In this document: in pieces, positions 46,701 through 55,516 of the stretch | Numbering within the stretch: the stretch's first letter is position 1 | How the letters are laid out: every line of letters begins with the position of its first letter | NCBI GenBank assembly: GCA_937889545.1 | Contig: CALAOT010000006.1 | Span: 1 to 64,000, forward strand | Length of the DNA: 64,000 bases | Direction: 5' to 3' | Source: an uncultured Opitutaceae bacterium | GTDB lineage: Bacteria > Verrucomicrobiota > Verrucomicrobiia > Opitutales > Opitutaceae | Notes under the pieces: model-generated | Databases searched by the model: none | Seen by the model: only the letters and a program-made list of their open reading frames with translations | What the model was told of the DNA's origin: nothing | Translations under genes and position numbers: made by a program

Positions 46701-47408
46701 GGAGCCGACCGGCTGGCCGCGGCGACGCGCCTGGCGGCCACGGAACTGCGCAGCGGCGTGTTCCTTAGCCAGCCGGGCGGCCGGTACCGATTCGAGCCCT
46801 TGCCGCTCATCGCGCAGATCGCTCCGGCCGACGGCCTCGTGGCCGGCGATTTCGACGGCGACGGGCACGCCGACATCTACGTCGTGCAGAACTCCTACGC
46901 GCCGGCACCCGCGATCGGCCGTTTCGACGGCGGCTTGAGCCAGCTCCTTCGCGGAGATGGCTACGGCCATTTCGCGCCGGCGCCCCCGATCGAGAGCGGG
47001 CTGGTGGTGCCCGGCGATGCCAAGGCGCTGGCGGTGCTCGACCTCGGCAACGACGGCTGGCCGGGTTTCCTGGTCTCGCGCAACGGAGAAGCGACGCTCG
47101 CATTTCACAACCGGGGCGTAGCGGGCCGGCATTCCCTTCGCGTTGTCCTGCAGGGGCGGCCTGGCAACCCGCAGGCGGTGGGGGCGCGCGTTACGGCGGA
47201 GTACGCCGACGGCGCGACCCAAACGGGCGAAGTCTGCGCCGGCTCCGGCTACTACAGCCAGTCGACTGCGGCCCTATTCTTCGGCTCCACGGAACAGAAT
47301 CCGCTGCGACGCGTGCGTGTTCAATGGCCGTCTGGCGCGACGACGACGAGTCCCGATTGGGGAGGCAGGATTCCAACGACTGTCCGGCTGGTCGCGCCGG
47401 AACCTTGA
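43740..47408 (+). CDS. Giant CRTAC1-like lipoprotein with two FG-GAP/UnbV halves
   Basis: A 1222-residue protein starting 7 bp after the previous gene. A signal peptide leads to a probable lipobox (LAFGC). The first half (about 60-611) is an FG-GAP propeller ending with an ASPIC/UnbV domain (GTRSNRFGVGAKVTLES, HFGLGEDALIRRLTVSWPSG). A Pro/Ala linker (about 612-625) joins a second propeller plus UnbV half (LQGRPGNPQAVGARVTAEY, RRVRVQWPSG). Both halves carry many calcium-type DxDxDG loops. The doubled build suggests internal duplication or fusion. Function of the family is unknown; the surface location is inferred. Confidence 0.87.
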   Translation: MQGATRLPRFGRVRPGTRSGAVLAGVLAVLAFGCSGTRAAADPGPASAGGIEEQPLAPRSGPRGKTLFTVIPPEESGVRTENTYDDPEIWGRLSREFDLGAVGTGVAIGDYDNDGLPDIFVVSKTGSCRLFHNLGNWKFEDVTEKAGVGDHGAAARIWKQGATFVDVNNDGLLDIYVCRFNAPNLLYINQGDGTFKEEAHAYGLDVTDGSVMAYFYDYDRDGWLDVFIQTNVLDAAAHPEGQRDYLFHNNRNGTFTNVTDRAGVVPGRAHGNSAVWWDFDGDGWPGLYVANDFDVPDALYRNNRDGTFTDVIAHLVPHTPYSSMGSDLCDVNNDGRLGLFVADMAAADHVGDQRAMAASRARMRVPEEGSGEVRQFPCNALYLNTGAGRCLEAAHLAGLDATDWTWSPLWEDLDNDGRLDLFVTNGMYREIHNQDLIARRTMAGSVLAGGQIVRNSPVFANRHLAFRNLGGLRFENVSSAWGLDQKGVSFGAALGDLGGDGNMDLVYSNYQGGVTLLRNNGDTGHRVICALRGTRSNRFGVGAKVTLESVAGIQARSLTLGRGFMSSSEPIVHFGLGEDALIRRLTVSWPSGAVQAFENLPADRRFTITEPSAPPAAPAPAPPAIRPEPQFTETSQGAHLSWTAAEDSYDEFLDQRLLPAGFNRRGPAVAVGDLDGSGRDGVCIGGTTREARRVLLPQGAEAWAPAASPALAAPPAVDDGPLLLFDATGEGRADLLVTAGGASQPAGAPEYQPRLFLNDGHGQFRPAPDGTLPPLSISAGAVCAADFDHSGRLGLFIGGRVSPGLYPAAPQSALLASRGGKFVDVTDAVAPMLRNVGMVTAALWSDVDGDGWPDLLLTLEWGQVKYFHNAGGKRFEDWTEKAGFASAGTGWWRSIATADFNGDGRPDYVVGNVGLNTQYRADPEHPALLFCGDFAGRGSDEIVEAYYENGQLYPWRSRTDLGAAIPSVLRRYRWNNDYARATLPEILGADRLAAATRLAATELRSGVFLSQPGGRYRFEPLPLIAQIAPADGLVAGDFDGDGHADIYVVQNSYAPAPAIGRFDGGLSQLLRGDGYGHFAPAPPIESGLVVPGDAKALAVLDLGNDGWPGFLVSRNGEATLAFHNRGVAGRHSLRVVLQGRPGNPQAVGARVTAEYADGATQTGEVCAGSGYYSQSTAALFFGSTEQNPLRRVRVQWPSGATTTSPDWGGRIPTTVRLVAPEP
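45575..45610 (+). repeat. GCC/GGC-rich repeat encoding a Pro/Ala linker
   Basis: A run of GCGCCG/GCCGGC units codes for the Pro/Ala linker between the two halves of the giant FG-GAP protein. It is nearly self-complementary and could form hairpins. Confidence 0.7.
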
Positions 47409-47748
47409 GCGGGGCCCATTCGCCGGCCCCCCGACGGACCAAAGGCGATCCGCGGCTGGCACCTGCGCGTCGCCGGTGCATCCGGCCAAGGCCGAATGAC
47501 GTTTCACCCCTCAGTTCGGTCAATCCGCCACGCCTTGCTGGAAAACTGGATATCAAGTTGCCAACAAGGAGCATACCCAAGATGTCCTGCACGTCAGACC
47601 GAACGACCAAGTGGAATAGGGCGGAGCAAGCGGCAGCAATTGTATCAGGGACGGGGACATCGGTTTTGCTACTGGGTGACCTAGGATCTTCGGGAGTACG
47701 CGTGCCCTTCTCTGTTGGCCCGGTGCAGCTGAACCAATTTTTGCTTTT
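47409..47748. other. Intergenic region, 340 bp, within the exported-protein run
   Basis: No credible gene. It is markedly less GC-rich than its surroundings. This is the one sizeable gap in the plus-strand run, so it probably holds a promoter for the genes from 47749 onward. GGGACGGGGACATCGGTTTTGC at about 47650 resembles the ends of some insertion-sequence remnants, but no second end was found. Confidence 0.4.
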
Positions 47749-49467
47749 ATGAAACCGACGAAACGGGACACCGGATTCAAGGCTCACGGACGCTTCGCGC
47801 TGCTGGTGCTGCTCGCGCTGACACTGGCGGCATGCAAGCCGCAGTCCTACGAGCCGGCGAGCGACGCCGCTCGGCCGCCGTCCTTCTCCGTTACTCCTCC
47901 GATCCCCGCCGACCCCAATGACCTATTCGAGGACGCCACCGCCAAGGCGAAGATTGATTTCGTCCAGCAGTTTTGCGACGACCGCATCGCCAACATCCTG
48001 GAATCCAATGGCTCGGGCGTGGTCGTCTTCGACTACGACAACGACGGGTACATGGACCTCTACTTCGTCAACCCGGGTCCGCTGCCGGGTGTGACCCACG
48101 AGCCGCCGGGAACCCGGCGCCAGCCCAATCGGCTCTTCCACAACAATGGGGACGGCACGTTCACCGACGTGACGGAGAAGGCCGGAGTCGGCGGCGCAGG
48201 GTTCGGCATTGGGGCCGCGGCGGCCGATTACGACGGCGACGGCTGGACGGACCTTTATGTCGTCAACGCCGGCAAGAACATCCTCTACCACAACAACGGG
48301 GACGGCACGTTCACCGACGTGACCGACAAGGCCGGAGTGGGCTACCCGGGGACGGGCATCGGCGCCACCTGGCTGGATGTCAACAACAGCGGCCGGCTGG
48401 ACCTGTACGTGGGCAACTACCTGAGTTACGACCCGGACTATCATCTCTACTACAACCCGACCAGCTATCCCGGTCCGCTGGCATATAAGCCGGAGCGGGA
48501 CGTGCTCTATCTCAACAACGGCGACGGGACCTTCACCAACGCCAGTGAGTCGGCGGGCATCTGGGCGCTGCCTCCGCATCGGACGATGTCCGTGCATGCG
48601 CTGGACTACAACCGGGACGGCCATGAGGACCTCTATATCTGCAACGACGCGACGCCGAACATGCTGCTCATCAACGACGGCCACGGGCATTTTCACGACG
48701 AAGCCATGAAGCTGGGCGTCGCGTTCAACGCCCTGGGCGAGGCGGCAGGCTCGATGACCGCCGCCATCGGCGACTGCGATGGCGATCAGATCCCGGACAT
48801 CCTGGTCTCGCGCCTGGGATATGGCTCACTGTACATGGGCACGAAGCAGGGCGACTTCGTTGATCGCATGATGGCCTCGGGAATCGGCGTGCTGACGGCG
48901 CAGTATGTCGGGTGGGGGTCCAACTTCATCGATTTCGACAACGCCGGGAAACTGGACGTCTTCATCGCCAACGGTGATCCCTTCCGGATGGTGGGCTGGC
49001 AAAGCCTACTGCTGGAGAACGATGGTCACGGCAATTTTCGCAATGCGGTGGACAAGGGCGGCGCCTATTTCCGAACGCCGGTCCGGGCGCGCCCGAGCGT
49101 CGTGCTGGATTATGACAACGACGGCCGGATGGACCTGCTGGTGGGCCTGATGGGGGACCGGCCGGTCCTGCTTCACAACCGCGACCGCTCAGGCAACCAC
49201 TGGATCACCCTGGCGCTGCGCGGAACCAAGAGCAACCCTGCGGGCTGGGGATCGTTCATCGAGCTGATGGCGGGAGGGAAGACCTACGTCCAGGAAAGCC
49301 GCTGCCCCTCGGCATTCCTGAGCCAAGGGGATCCGCGAGTCCACTTCGGGCTCGGCCAGGCGCCGATCGTGCAGCGGATCCAGATCAAGTGGCCGAGCGG
49401 CACGGTCCAGACGCTGACCGACGTCCGGGTCGACCAGATCCTCAAGGTGACCGAGCCACGATCCTGA
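47749..49467 (+). CDS. CRTAC1-like FG-GAP/UnbV lipoprotein
   Basis: A 572-residue protein with a signal peptide ending in a lipobox (LTLAAC). One FG-GAP propeller with repeated FDYDNDGYMDLY and DYDGDGWTDLYV loops is followed by a C-terminal ASPIC/UnbV domain (GTKSNPAGWGSFIEL, VHFGLGQAPIVQRIQIKWPSG). It is the compact, standard form of the protein doubled at 43740. Its stop overlaps the next start (TGATG). Relatives occur widely in Verrucomicrobiota, Planctomycetota and Acidobacteriota with no known function. Confidence 0.9.
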   Translation: MKPTKRDTGFKAHGRFALLVLLALTLAACKPQSYEPASDAARPPSFSVTPPIPADPNDLFEDATAKAKIDFVQQFCDDRIANILESNGSGVVVFDYDNDGYMDLYFVNPGPLPGVTHEPPGTRRQPNRLFHNNGDGTFTDVTEKAGVGGAGFGIGAAAADYDGDGWTDLYVVNAGKNILYHNNGDGTFTDVTDKAGVGYPGTGIGATWLDVNNSGRLDLYVGNYLSYDPDYHLYYNPTSYPGPLAYKPERDVLYLNNGDGTFTNASESAGIWALPPHRTMSVHALDYNRDGHEDLYICNDATPNMLLINDGHGHFHDEAMKLGVAFNALGEAAGSMTAAIGDCDGDQIPDILVSRLGYGSLYMGTKQGDFVDRMMASGIGVLTAQYVGWGSNFIDFDNAGKLDVFIANGDPFRMVGWQSLLLENDGHGNFRNAVDKGGAYFRTPVRARPSVVLDYDNDGRMDLLVGLMGDRPVLLHNRDRSGNHWITLALRGTKSNPAGWGSFIELMAGGKTYVQESRCPSAFLSQGDPRVHFGLGQAPIVQRIQIKWPSGTVQTLTDVRVDQILKVTEPRS

Positions 49468-50927
49468 TGAGTTCGCGCACGAGCGTGTTGTCTGGAGCGG
49501 CGGCATTCCTGCTGGCTGGCTGCAATCCGGCGGCGCCGGAAGGCTCCCTGGCCCTGACGCAGACGCCCGTGGGTGTCCCTCCTCCACCGGCCGCCACGGT
49601 GCTGGATGTCCTTTACCCGCCGGGAAGCCGGGTGGTCTTGCTGGCTCCCCCGTTTCGCACGGACACGGTTCGCGAGCTTTCCGGCGGGCTGGTCGCCGCC
49701 GGTGATCCCTGCGTTTCATGGGACGGCCGCTGGGTCTACTTCGCCGGCAAGAGCTCGGACGGAGCCGACTGGCAGATCTACAAGGTCGATGCGGGCGGCG
49801 GTCGGGCCCAGCTCGTGACCGAGATGCCTGGCGGGGCGATGGATCCCGCCATTGCGGCCCATGATGAGCTGGTTTTCAGCTCCCCCGTACCAAAAGGGGG
49901 CCGGCTCTGGACCACCCCGACGCCGGCCGCGCTCTACGGGCAGATGCCGGGCCAGGCGCCCCGCCGGCTCACATTCGGCCCGGACAGCGCCGTCGGCGCC
50001 ACCGTCCTGCGCGATGGACGGGTCCTCTTCGTGACCGCCGAGGCCCGTGACGACCGCCACGCTCCGCGGCATCTGTGCCTCTTCACGATCAACAACGACG
50101 GCACCGAGGTCACCGCCTATGCCTGCCAGGAGGACGGGGTGGACTATGTCCGGCGCCCGCGCGAGCTGGGCGACGGCCGGGTCGCCTTTATCGCCGCTCG
50201 CGTGGAGAAACCGGGACCCACGGGCTGGGCGGAGTGCGTGAGATCGGCCGCTCCGTTCGCAACGCGCAGCAACCTGTTCGCATTCCGGAGCGTCGGCTGC
50301 CGCTCCGTGGAGCCGATGCAGGGAAACGACGTGCTGGCCTGTGTCGATACAACCGGCTGGGCCGGGCGTTCGATGGTGGGCAACGCGGCGGTTTATCGCG
50401 TCGCGGCCGACGCCGCCGCGATCGGCGCTCCGCTCTTTGACGACCCGCAATGGGACAGCATCGAAGCCACCCCTGTCGCAGCGCGGGCCGAACCCGCCGG
50501 ACACACGTCCGTTGTGATGCCGGGAGCGCCCCACGGCACGCTGTTGTGCCTCAACGTCAACGACGGCAGCGAGCCGGCGGCCGACCGGAACCCGGCTCCC
50601 GCCGCCGAGCTTCGGGTCTTTGCGTTGGTGGGTTCGGGGCAGCAGCGCACCGTGGGAAAGGTGCCGGTGGATTCCGACGGTTCCGTGATCGTGCAGCTTC
50701 CCGTGGACGTGCCCCTGGGCCTCGACACCCTCGACGCCCAGGGACGGATACTCCGGCATCAGCCGGCGTTTCTTTGGCTCCGGCCCGGAGAGAACCGCGC
50801 ATGCGTCGGCTGCCACGAGTCGCGCAACCACGCGCCCCGAAACGTCCGCCCTCTGGCGACGATGCACAAACCGGAGCACCTGGAGTTCACCGAACAAACG
50901 GCCGCCCCCCGCGCCGCCGCCCCATGA
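49467..50927 (+). CDS. Lipoprotein of the hydrazine-synthase-alpha-like family with one CxxCH
   Basis: A 486-residue protein with a lipobox (FLLAGC). A WD40-like propeller (about 40-330) is followed by a beta domain matching the family named after hydrazine synthase alpha: VGKVPVDSDGSVIVQLP, then LWLRPGENRACVGCHESRN with one haem-type CxxCH (Cys 446 to His 450). The family is spread far beyond anammox bacteria, so hydrazine synthesis is not implied. Start and stop overlap the neighbours by 1 and 4 bases, so it is translated with them. It probably binds one c-type haem and passes electrons in the periplasm. Confidence 0.85.
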   Translation: MSSRTSVLSGAAAFLLAGCNPAAPEGSLALTQTPVGVPPPPAATVLDVLYPPGSRVVLLAPPFRTDTVRELSGGLVAAGDPCVSWDGRWVYFAGKSSDGADWQIYKVDAGGGRAQLVTEMPGGAMDPAIAAHDELVFSSPVPKGGRLWTTPTPAALYGQMPGQAPRRLTFGPDSAVGATVLRDGRVLFVTAEARDDRHAPRHLCLFTINNDGTEVTAYACQEDGVDYVRRPRELGDGRVAFIAARVEKPGPTGWAECVRSAAPFATRSNLFAFRSVGCRSVEPMQGNDVLACVDTTGWAGRSMVGNAAVYRVAADAAAIGAPLFDDPQWDSIEATPVAARAEPAGHTSVVMPGAPHGTLLCLNVNDGSEPAADRNPAPAAELRVFALVGSGQQRTVGKVPVDSDGSVIVQLPVDVPLGLDTLDAQGRILRHQPAFLWLRPGENRACVGCHESRNHAPRNVRPLATMHKPEHLEFTEQTAAPRAAAP

Positions 50928-52897
50928 AGCTGAAACGAATCATCCTGTTCGGGACGCCGCTGGTGCTGGCGGGGGCCGGGGCCGCAACGGGCGGACACTT
51001 CGCGGCGCGCACGCACGAGCGCCGGATGTCGGGCTTGCCCCATCTCAATGTCGTCTCCTGCAACCATTGCCACCAAAGCAGCCTGAGCAGGTTGCCCTGG
51101 GCGAAGCCCCGCCCGCACCATGACGCGCCAGGCGGGATCGTCGTTTCCCCGGACGGGAAGACGTTGTTCATCGCCTTGGATGACAGGGACGAGGTGGCCG
51201 AGGCCGACGTGGCTTCGCTCGCGGTGACCCGCCGGGCGAAGGTCCCGGGCGGGCCGTTCGGCTTGGCGCTGGACGCGACGGGAAAACACCTGTTTGCGGC
51301 TTGCCGGCATCAGGACCGGATCGCGGTGCTCGATACGCGCGACCTCAGGGAGGAGGCCAGCATCGCAGTCGGCATTCGCCCGACCGACGTCGCGTATTGC
51401 CAGACTCCGGCCGGGGAGCGGTTGATTGTCCCCAACTCCGGCAGCGACGACATCTCCGTGCTTTCGGTCACGCCGCTGCGCGAGTTGACCCGGCCGGCGG
51501 CGGGCCGCGAGCCGTATGCCGTAGCGGTGTCCGGCGACGGCGGGCGCGTTTACATCGCCAATCGATTGGCGGTCCACGACCAGATCCTCAGTCAGCCTGC
51601 CTCCGAGGTGACGGTCCTCGACCCGGCCAATGGGCACGTCCTCGACCGCGAAGCGCTTCATTCGGCCCACTTGGCGGAAGGCATCGCCGACGTGCCCACG
51701 CGGGGGTGGGTGCTGAATTCGATGGTCCGGGTTCGCAATCTGGTCCCGATCACACAAGTGAAGGATGGGTGGGTCATGTCCACCGGCGTGGCGATCTCCC
51801 AGAAGGGTGGCGAGGTGACGCAGATCCCGCTGGATGAGGCGAACGCCTATTTTCCCGATCCCTCGGGCGTCGTGGCCAGCCCCGATGGAAGGCGGGCCTA
51901 CGTGGCGTCCGGGGGCGCCGACGTGGTGACGGTCCTCGACCTCGACCGGTTGGGCGCGTGGCTGACCCAGGCCGGTGAAGCGGAGCGGAGCGACGCCAGC
52001 GAGAACATGGCGCTGTCCTACCGTTACGTGGCCGCCCGGATCCCGACCGGCTGCAACCCCCAGCATCTGGCGCTTTCCCCGGACGGCCGCCGGCTGTTCG
52101 TGGCCGAACGACTCGAGGACCGGGTGCTCGTTGTGGACACAACCAGCCTCAAGCCGGTTGGCCGGATCGTGTTGGGTGACGGCGGGCTGGACGACCCCGT
52201 CCGTCTGGGTGAGCGGGTCTTCACGCGGGCGCGCTACACGTTTCAAGGGCAATTCTCCTGTCGCTCGTGCCACCCGGACGGCCAGATGGACGGGCTCTCC
52301 TATGATTTCGACGGAGCCGGGGTTGGCGATAATCTGCTGGCCAACCGAACCCTGTGCGGCGTGGCCGGCACGGAACCGTTCAAGTGGAACGGGAAGAACC
52401 CCACGTTGCAGTTCCAGGACGGCCCGCGGTTTGCGCGGGTGCTGATGCGGACCGACCCGATCCCCCAGCCGCAGCTGGACCAGCTGGCGACGTTTATCAA
52501 ACATCTCCCGCCGACGCGCATGATCCCGTGGAGCCGAGTGGGCCAGCCGCTCACGCCCGCCGAGGAACGCGGGCGCAAGCTCTTCTTCGCGACGCGGCGA
52601 ACCGACGGCACGCCGATTCCCCGGGCGCTCCAGTGCCAGACGTGCCATCGGCCCCCGCTGTTCACGGATCGGCTGATGACCTCGGTGGGCACGCAAGGTG
52701 CCCGCGATTCGTCGGGCGTGTTTGACACGCCGCACCTGATCGGGGTCGGCGCCATGGCCCCCTATCTGCACGATGGCCGGGCGCGGACGCTGGAGGAGAT
52801 CTGGACCACCTATCAGAAGGACGATCTGCACGGCGTCAGCAGCTACTGGTCCAAGGAGCAACTGAACGACCTGGTCGAGTTCCTCAAAACGATCTAA
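50924..52897 (+). CDS. Propeller-cytochrome c peroxidase/MauG-like triheme protein
   Basis: A 657-residue exported protein with three CxxCH sites: CNHCH (about 46-50), CRSCH (about 446-450) and CQTCH (about 571-575). The middle is a YVTN-type propeller (GIVVSPDGKTLFIALDDRDEV, GPFGLALDATGKHLFAACR); the C-terminal 220 residues resemble the dihaem cytochrome c peroxidase/MauG region (FKWNGKNPTLQFQDGPRF, GRKLFFATRR, FDTPHLIGVGAMAPYLHDGR). It should oxidise a small molecule or protein partner or act as an electron relay. Its start overlaps the previous stop (ATGA). The partner is likely the upstream CxxCH lipoprotein. Confidence 0.88.
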   Translation: MKLKRIILFGTPLVLAGAGAATGGHFAARTHERRMSGLPHLNVVSCNHCHQSSLSRLPWAKPRPHHDAPGGIVVSPDGKTLFIALDDRDEVAEADVASLAVTRRAKVPGGPFGLALDATGKHLFAACRHQDRIAVLDTRDLREEASIAVGIRPTDVAYCQTPAGERLIVPNSGSDDISVLSVTPLRELTRPAAGREPYAVAVSGDGGRVYIANRLAVHDQILSQPASEVTVLDPANGHVLDREALHSAHLAEGIADVPTRGWVLNSMVRVRNLVPITQVKDGWVMSTGVAISQKGGEVTQIPLDEANAYFPDPSGVVASPDGRRAYVASGGADVVTVLDLDRLGAWLTQAGEAERSDASENMALSYRYVAARIPTGCNPQHLALSPDGRRLFVAERLEDRVLVVDTTSLKPVGRIVLGDGGLDDPVRLGERVFTRARYTFQGQFSCRSCHPDGQMDGLSYDFDGAGVGDNLLANRTLCGVAGTEPFKWNGKNPTLQFQDGPRFARVLMRTDPIPQPQLDQLATFIKHLPPTRMIPWSRVGQPLTPAEERGRKLFFATRRTDGTPIPRALQCQTCHRPPLFTDRLMTSVGTQGARDSSGVFDTPHLIGVGAMAPYLHDGRARTLEEIWTTYQKDDLHGVSSYWSKEQLNDLVEFLKTI

Positions 52898-52906
52898 GCG
52901 CCCACC

Positions 52907-54091
52907 ATGAAAACCCAACTCACTCCGTCAATTCGCGTCATCGCCGGTATTGTATCCATCCTTTCGCTACTCCCGTGGGCCTGCGCATCCGCGCGGGCTG
53001 CGACAACGCCCGCGGAAACAACCGGCCTTCCGTTTCCCGTTGTGACGCGGTTCGAGAACTTCGGCGAAAAGGATGGCCTCCCGTCGCACAAGGTGCATTG
53101 CGTCTTAAAAACCAAGGACGGCAAACTGTGGCTCGGCACTACTAACGGACTGTGTGTGCGCGAACCGGACGGAAAATTCCGGCGTTACGGACCGGAGGAT
53201 GGGCTGAGCCATCCGGTGGTGCTGAGCATGGCCGAGGACCCCGGCACCGGCGACTTGTGGCTCGCGACCATGCAGGGACTGACCCGCCTCAGCGGGGGAA
53301 GGTTCACCGTCTTCACGCAGACCAACAGCGGCCTGCCCAACAACGTCGTCTACGGGGTAGCAGTTATGGACGACACGGTCTGGGCCGCGACGCCCGCCGG
53401 CGCAGGCGCATACCATATCAAAACCAAGAGTTGGACCATGTACGACCAGAACAACGCGGACATGGAAGAACCCTGGTGCTACGCCATCGCCCCGGGCGAC
53501 GGAGTAGTCTACATCGGCGTCTGGGCCGGCGGCATTGTGGAGCACGATCCACGGACCGGCAGCTTCAAGGCCTATCGCGATCCCGACGGTGATTTTCAGT
53601 TCCAGCTGACCCCCGACAGCGGGCCCATAGCCGACATCACCTCTTGGGTTGCGTACCAGGACGGCATTCTCTGGCAGTCCACCTACTTCGGGCTTTCCCG
53701 GTATGACACGAAGGAGGCGACGTGGCGGACGTGGGTCCAGGACAAGACGCCTTTGGCCTCCAACTTCATAAACACCGTCTTTGCCCGTGGCCGCGTCGCC
53801 TGGGTCGCCACCGACCGCGGCGTATCCGTCACCGACGGCAACGACTGGGTCAACTATCTCGTCGATGGGAACGGCCGGGGCGTGGTCCGGACTTATCGGC
53901 CTGGACAGGAACCCCAGACCCGCACCATGACGACGGCGTTGGCGGACGGCTTTGTGTTGGGCGTCTGGGCCGACGACCACGAAGCCTGGTTTGCCACCTC
54001 CAATGGTTTGAGCCACGGCATCTTCGACGTGCCGACCGCATCAACGGCCGCCACGGCGACCACCTCACCGACCGTCGCGTCAAATCTCTAG
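52907..54091 (+). CDS. Secreted seven-bladed propeller (two-component-regulator type)
   Basis: A 394-residue protein with a signal peptide (IVSILSLLPWACASARA) and a propeller of the type used as sensor in hybrid two-component proteins: FENFGEKDGLPSHKVHCVL, KLWLGTTNGLCVREPDGKF, DLWLATMQGLTRLSGGRF, VWAATPAGAGAYH. No kinase or membrane domain is attached. It starts 9 bp after the cytochrome gene. As a free propeller it may bind a ligand or another protein of this run. Confidence 0.85.
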   Translation: MKTQLTPSIRVIAGIVSILSLLPWACASARAATTPAETTGLPFPVVTRFENFGEKDGLPSHKVHCVLKTKDGKLWLGTTNGLCVREPDGKFRRYGPEDGLSHPVVLSMAEDPGTGDLWLATMQGLTRLSGGRFTVFTQTNSGLPNNVVYGVAVMDDTVWAATPAGAGAYHIKTKSWTMYDQNNADMEEPWCYAIAPGDGVVYIGVWAGGIVEHDPRTGSFKAYRDPDGDFQFQLTPDSGPIADITSWVAYQDGILWQSTYFGLSRYDTKEATWRTWVQDKTPLASNFINTVFARGRVAWVATDRGVSVTDGNDWVNYLVDGNGRGVVRTYRPGQEPQTRTMTTALADGFVLGVWADDHEAWFATSNGLSHGIFDVPTASTAATATTSPTVASNL

Positions 54092-54117
54092 GACGGTTCA
54101 TCCTTTAGGAGGCTCTC

Positions 54118-55503
54118 ATGAAGATCTTCGAATTCTGTCTGATGGTTCTTATCGCCGCCGCGCCCGCTGGCGCCGCTTCTGTCGACGCCGCCAAGGGAGA
54201 GATCCCCGTCGCCCCGACTGCGACGCCTCTGGAGGTCCGATCGTCGGAGGCCGCCCCGGCGGCGTCCCGTTTCATCTTCGGCACGCCCGACGAGCAGTAT
54301 CCGTACTACGCTGGGGTACCCAAGGAACTCTGGCCTTACCGCAATACCGAGCCTTACGTGAAATTCTTTGTCACCCGCATGCCCTTCCGCGGTCCCGGCC
54401 GGGATTACCCGCCTCCACCCGACCTGAAATCACTTAAGATCGGCCTGCTCGATTCCCCGAAGTACGGTCCCAATTGGGACCGCAGCGTGCGCCAGCGGGA
54501 GGGCATTATCCTGGCGGTTGAAGAGGCAAACCACGCGTGCCAGCCGGGCCAACTCCCCTTTGAACTCATTGAACGGGAAGGCATCGCCCAATGGGGCGGC
54601 GCCGCCAACCTAACGGCGGAGTTCGCCGACCAAGGCGTGCTCGGGTTCATGGGCACGGTCGACGGGGGCGAAGCCCACGTCGCGCTGCGCGTCACCCTTA
54701 AGACCGAAGTCGTCATGGTCAACACCTCGGATCCGGACCCGACCTTGACCGAAACGAGCATTCCCTGGCTTCTCCGGGTCCTTCCCGATCATCGAGTAGA
54801 AGAAGCGAGGCTGGCCGAGCTGATCGTGCACAAGTTCGGCTGCAAGCGCATTGCCATCCTGCGCGCGGGTGACCGCTTTGGACGCCTCGGGGTACACACG
54901 TTCATGAATTTCGCCCGCCGTCTGGGCTGCCCTGCGGTGCAGGAACTGCTCTTCAAACCCGGCGGAACCGACATTCCCCACCAGATTGCCGCGATCAAGG
55001 ACTCCCAACCGGACGCGATCTTCTTCGTCGGCGAGCCGGACGATGTCGGCCGTTTTGCCAAACAATTCCGCCAGGCCGGCATCCAGGCCCGGTTCTTCGG
55101 CACCGACCTTCTGATGGAGGATAGCTTCCTGCGGGAAGCCGGCGACGCTGCGGAGGGCACGATGATCACGTGCCTCTTTGATCCCGCCCGCCAGGACCCC
55201 CTCTGGGTCAGCTTCGTGGCTCGATTCCGGGAGCGCTGGGGTCACGAGCCTGACGCCTATGCCGCCTACGCTTACGACGGCGCCCAGATCATGATCCACG
55301 CCATTCAAAGCGCGGGCCCGAATCGCTGGCGCGTCCGGGACCAGGTGTGCAACCTGGACTATTATCAAGGCGTCACCGGCTGGATGCAGTTTGACGGCAC
55401 CGGTAGCAATATCGCACCGGTGCGGCTCGTGCGGTTTGATCACGGGCGCCGCGTCTTCGAACCGGAACCGGAATTCTCGCCTTCTGCCGCCCAACGCCTC
55501 TAG
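54118..55503 (+). CDS. Type-1 periplasmic binding protein (branched-chain amino acid ABC type)
   Basis: A 461-residue exported protein. After a signal peptide and a 90-residue linker, the LivJ-type fold starts at LKIGLLDSPKYGPNWDRSVRQREGI and runs through GVLGFMGTVDGGEAHVALRV, FGCKRIAILRAGDRFGRLGV and DAIFFVGEPDDVGRFAKQF to AYAAYAYDGAQIMIHAI. Such proteins capture amino acids, amides or aromatic acids, or serve as receptors. No ABC permease or ATPase gene is present. A second protein of the same fold follows after 13 bp. The ligand is unknown. Confidence 0.87.
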   Translation: MKIFEFCLMVLIAAAPAGAASVDAAKGEIPVAPTATPLEVRSSEAAPAASRFIFGTPDEQYPYYAGVPKELWPYRNTEPYVKFFVTRMPFRGPGRDYPPPPDLKSLKIGLLDSPKYGPNWDRSVRQREGIILAVEEANHACQPGQLPFELIEREGIAQWGGAANLTAEFADQGVLGFMGTVDGGEAHVALRVTLKTEVVMVNTSDPDPTLTETSIPWLLRVLPDHRVEEARLAELIVHKFGCKRIAILRAGDRFGRLGVHTFMNFARRLGCPAVQELLFKPGGTDIPHQIAAIKDSQPDAIFFVGEPDDVGRFAKQFRQAGIQARFFGTDLLMEDSFLREAGDAAEGTMITCLFDPARQDPLWVSFVARFRERWGHEPDAYAAYAYDGAQIMIHAIQSAGPNRWRVRDQVCNLDYYQGVTGWMQFDGTGSNIAPVRLVRFDHGRRVFEPEPEFSPSAAQRL

Positions 55504-55516
55504 CCCGACAAAGCCC

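Noticed and set aside
47640-47680. Insertion-sequence remnant (GGGGACATCGGTTTTGC)
   Set aside because: Resembles some element ends from memory, but there is no partner end, target duplication or transposase remnant.
49467-50927. Evidence for anammox (hydrazine synthase)
   Set aside because: Only the family domain is shared; subunits beta/gamma and the other anammox genes are absent, and the family is widespread.
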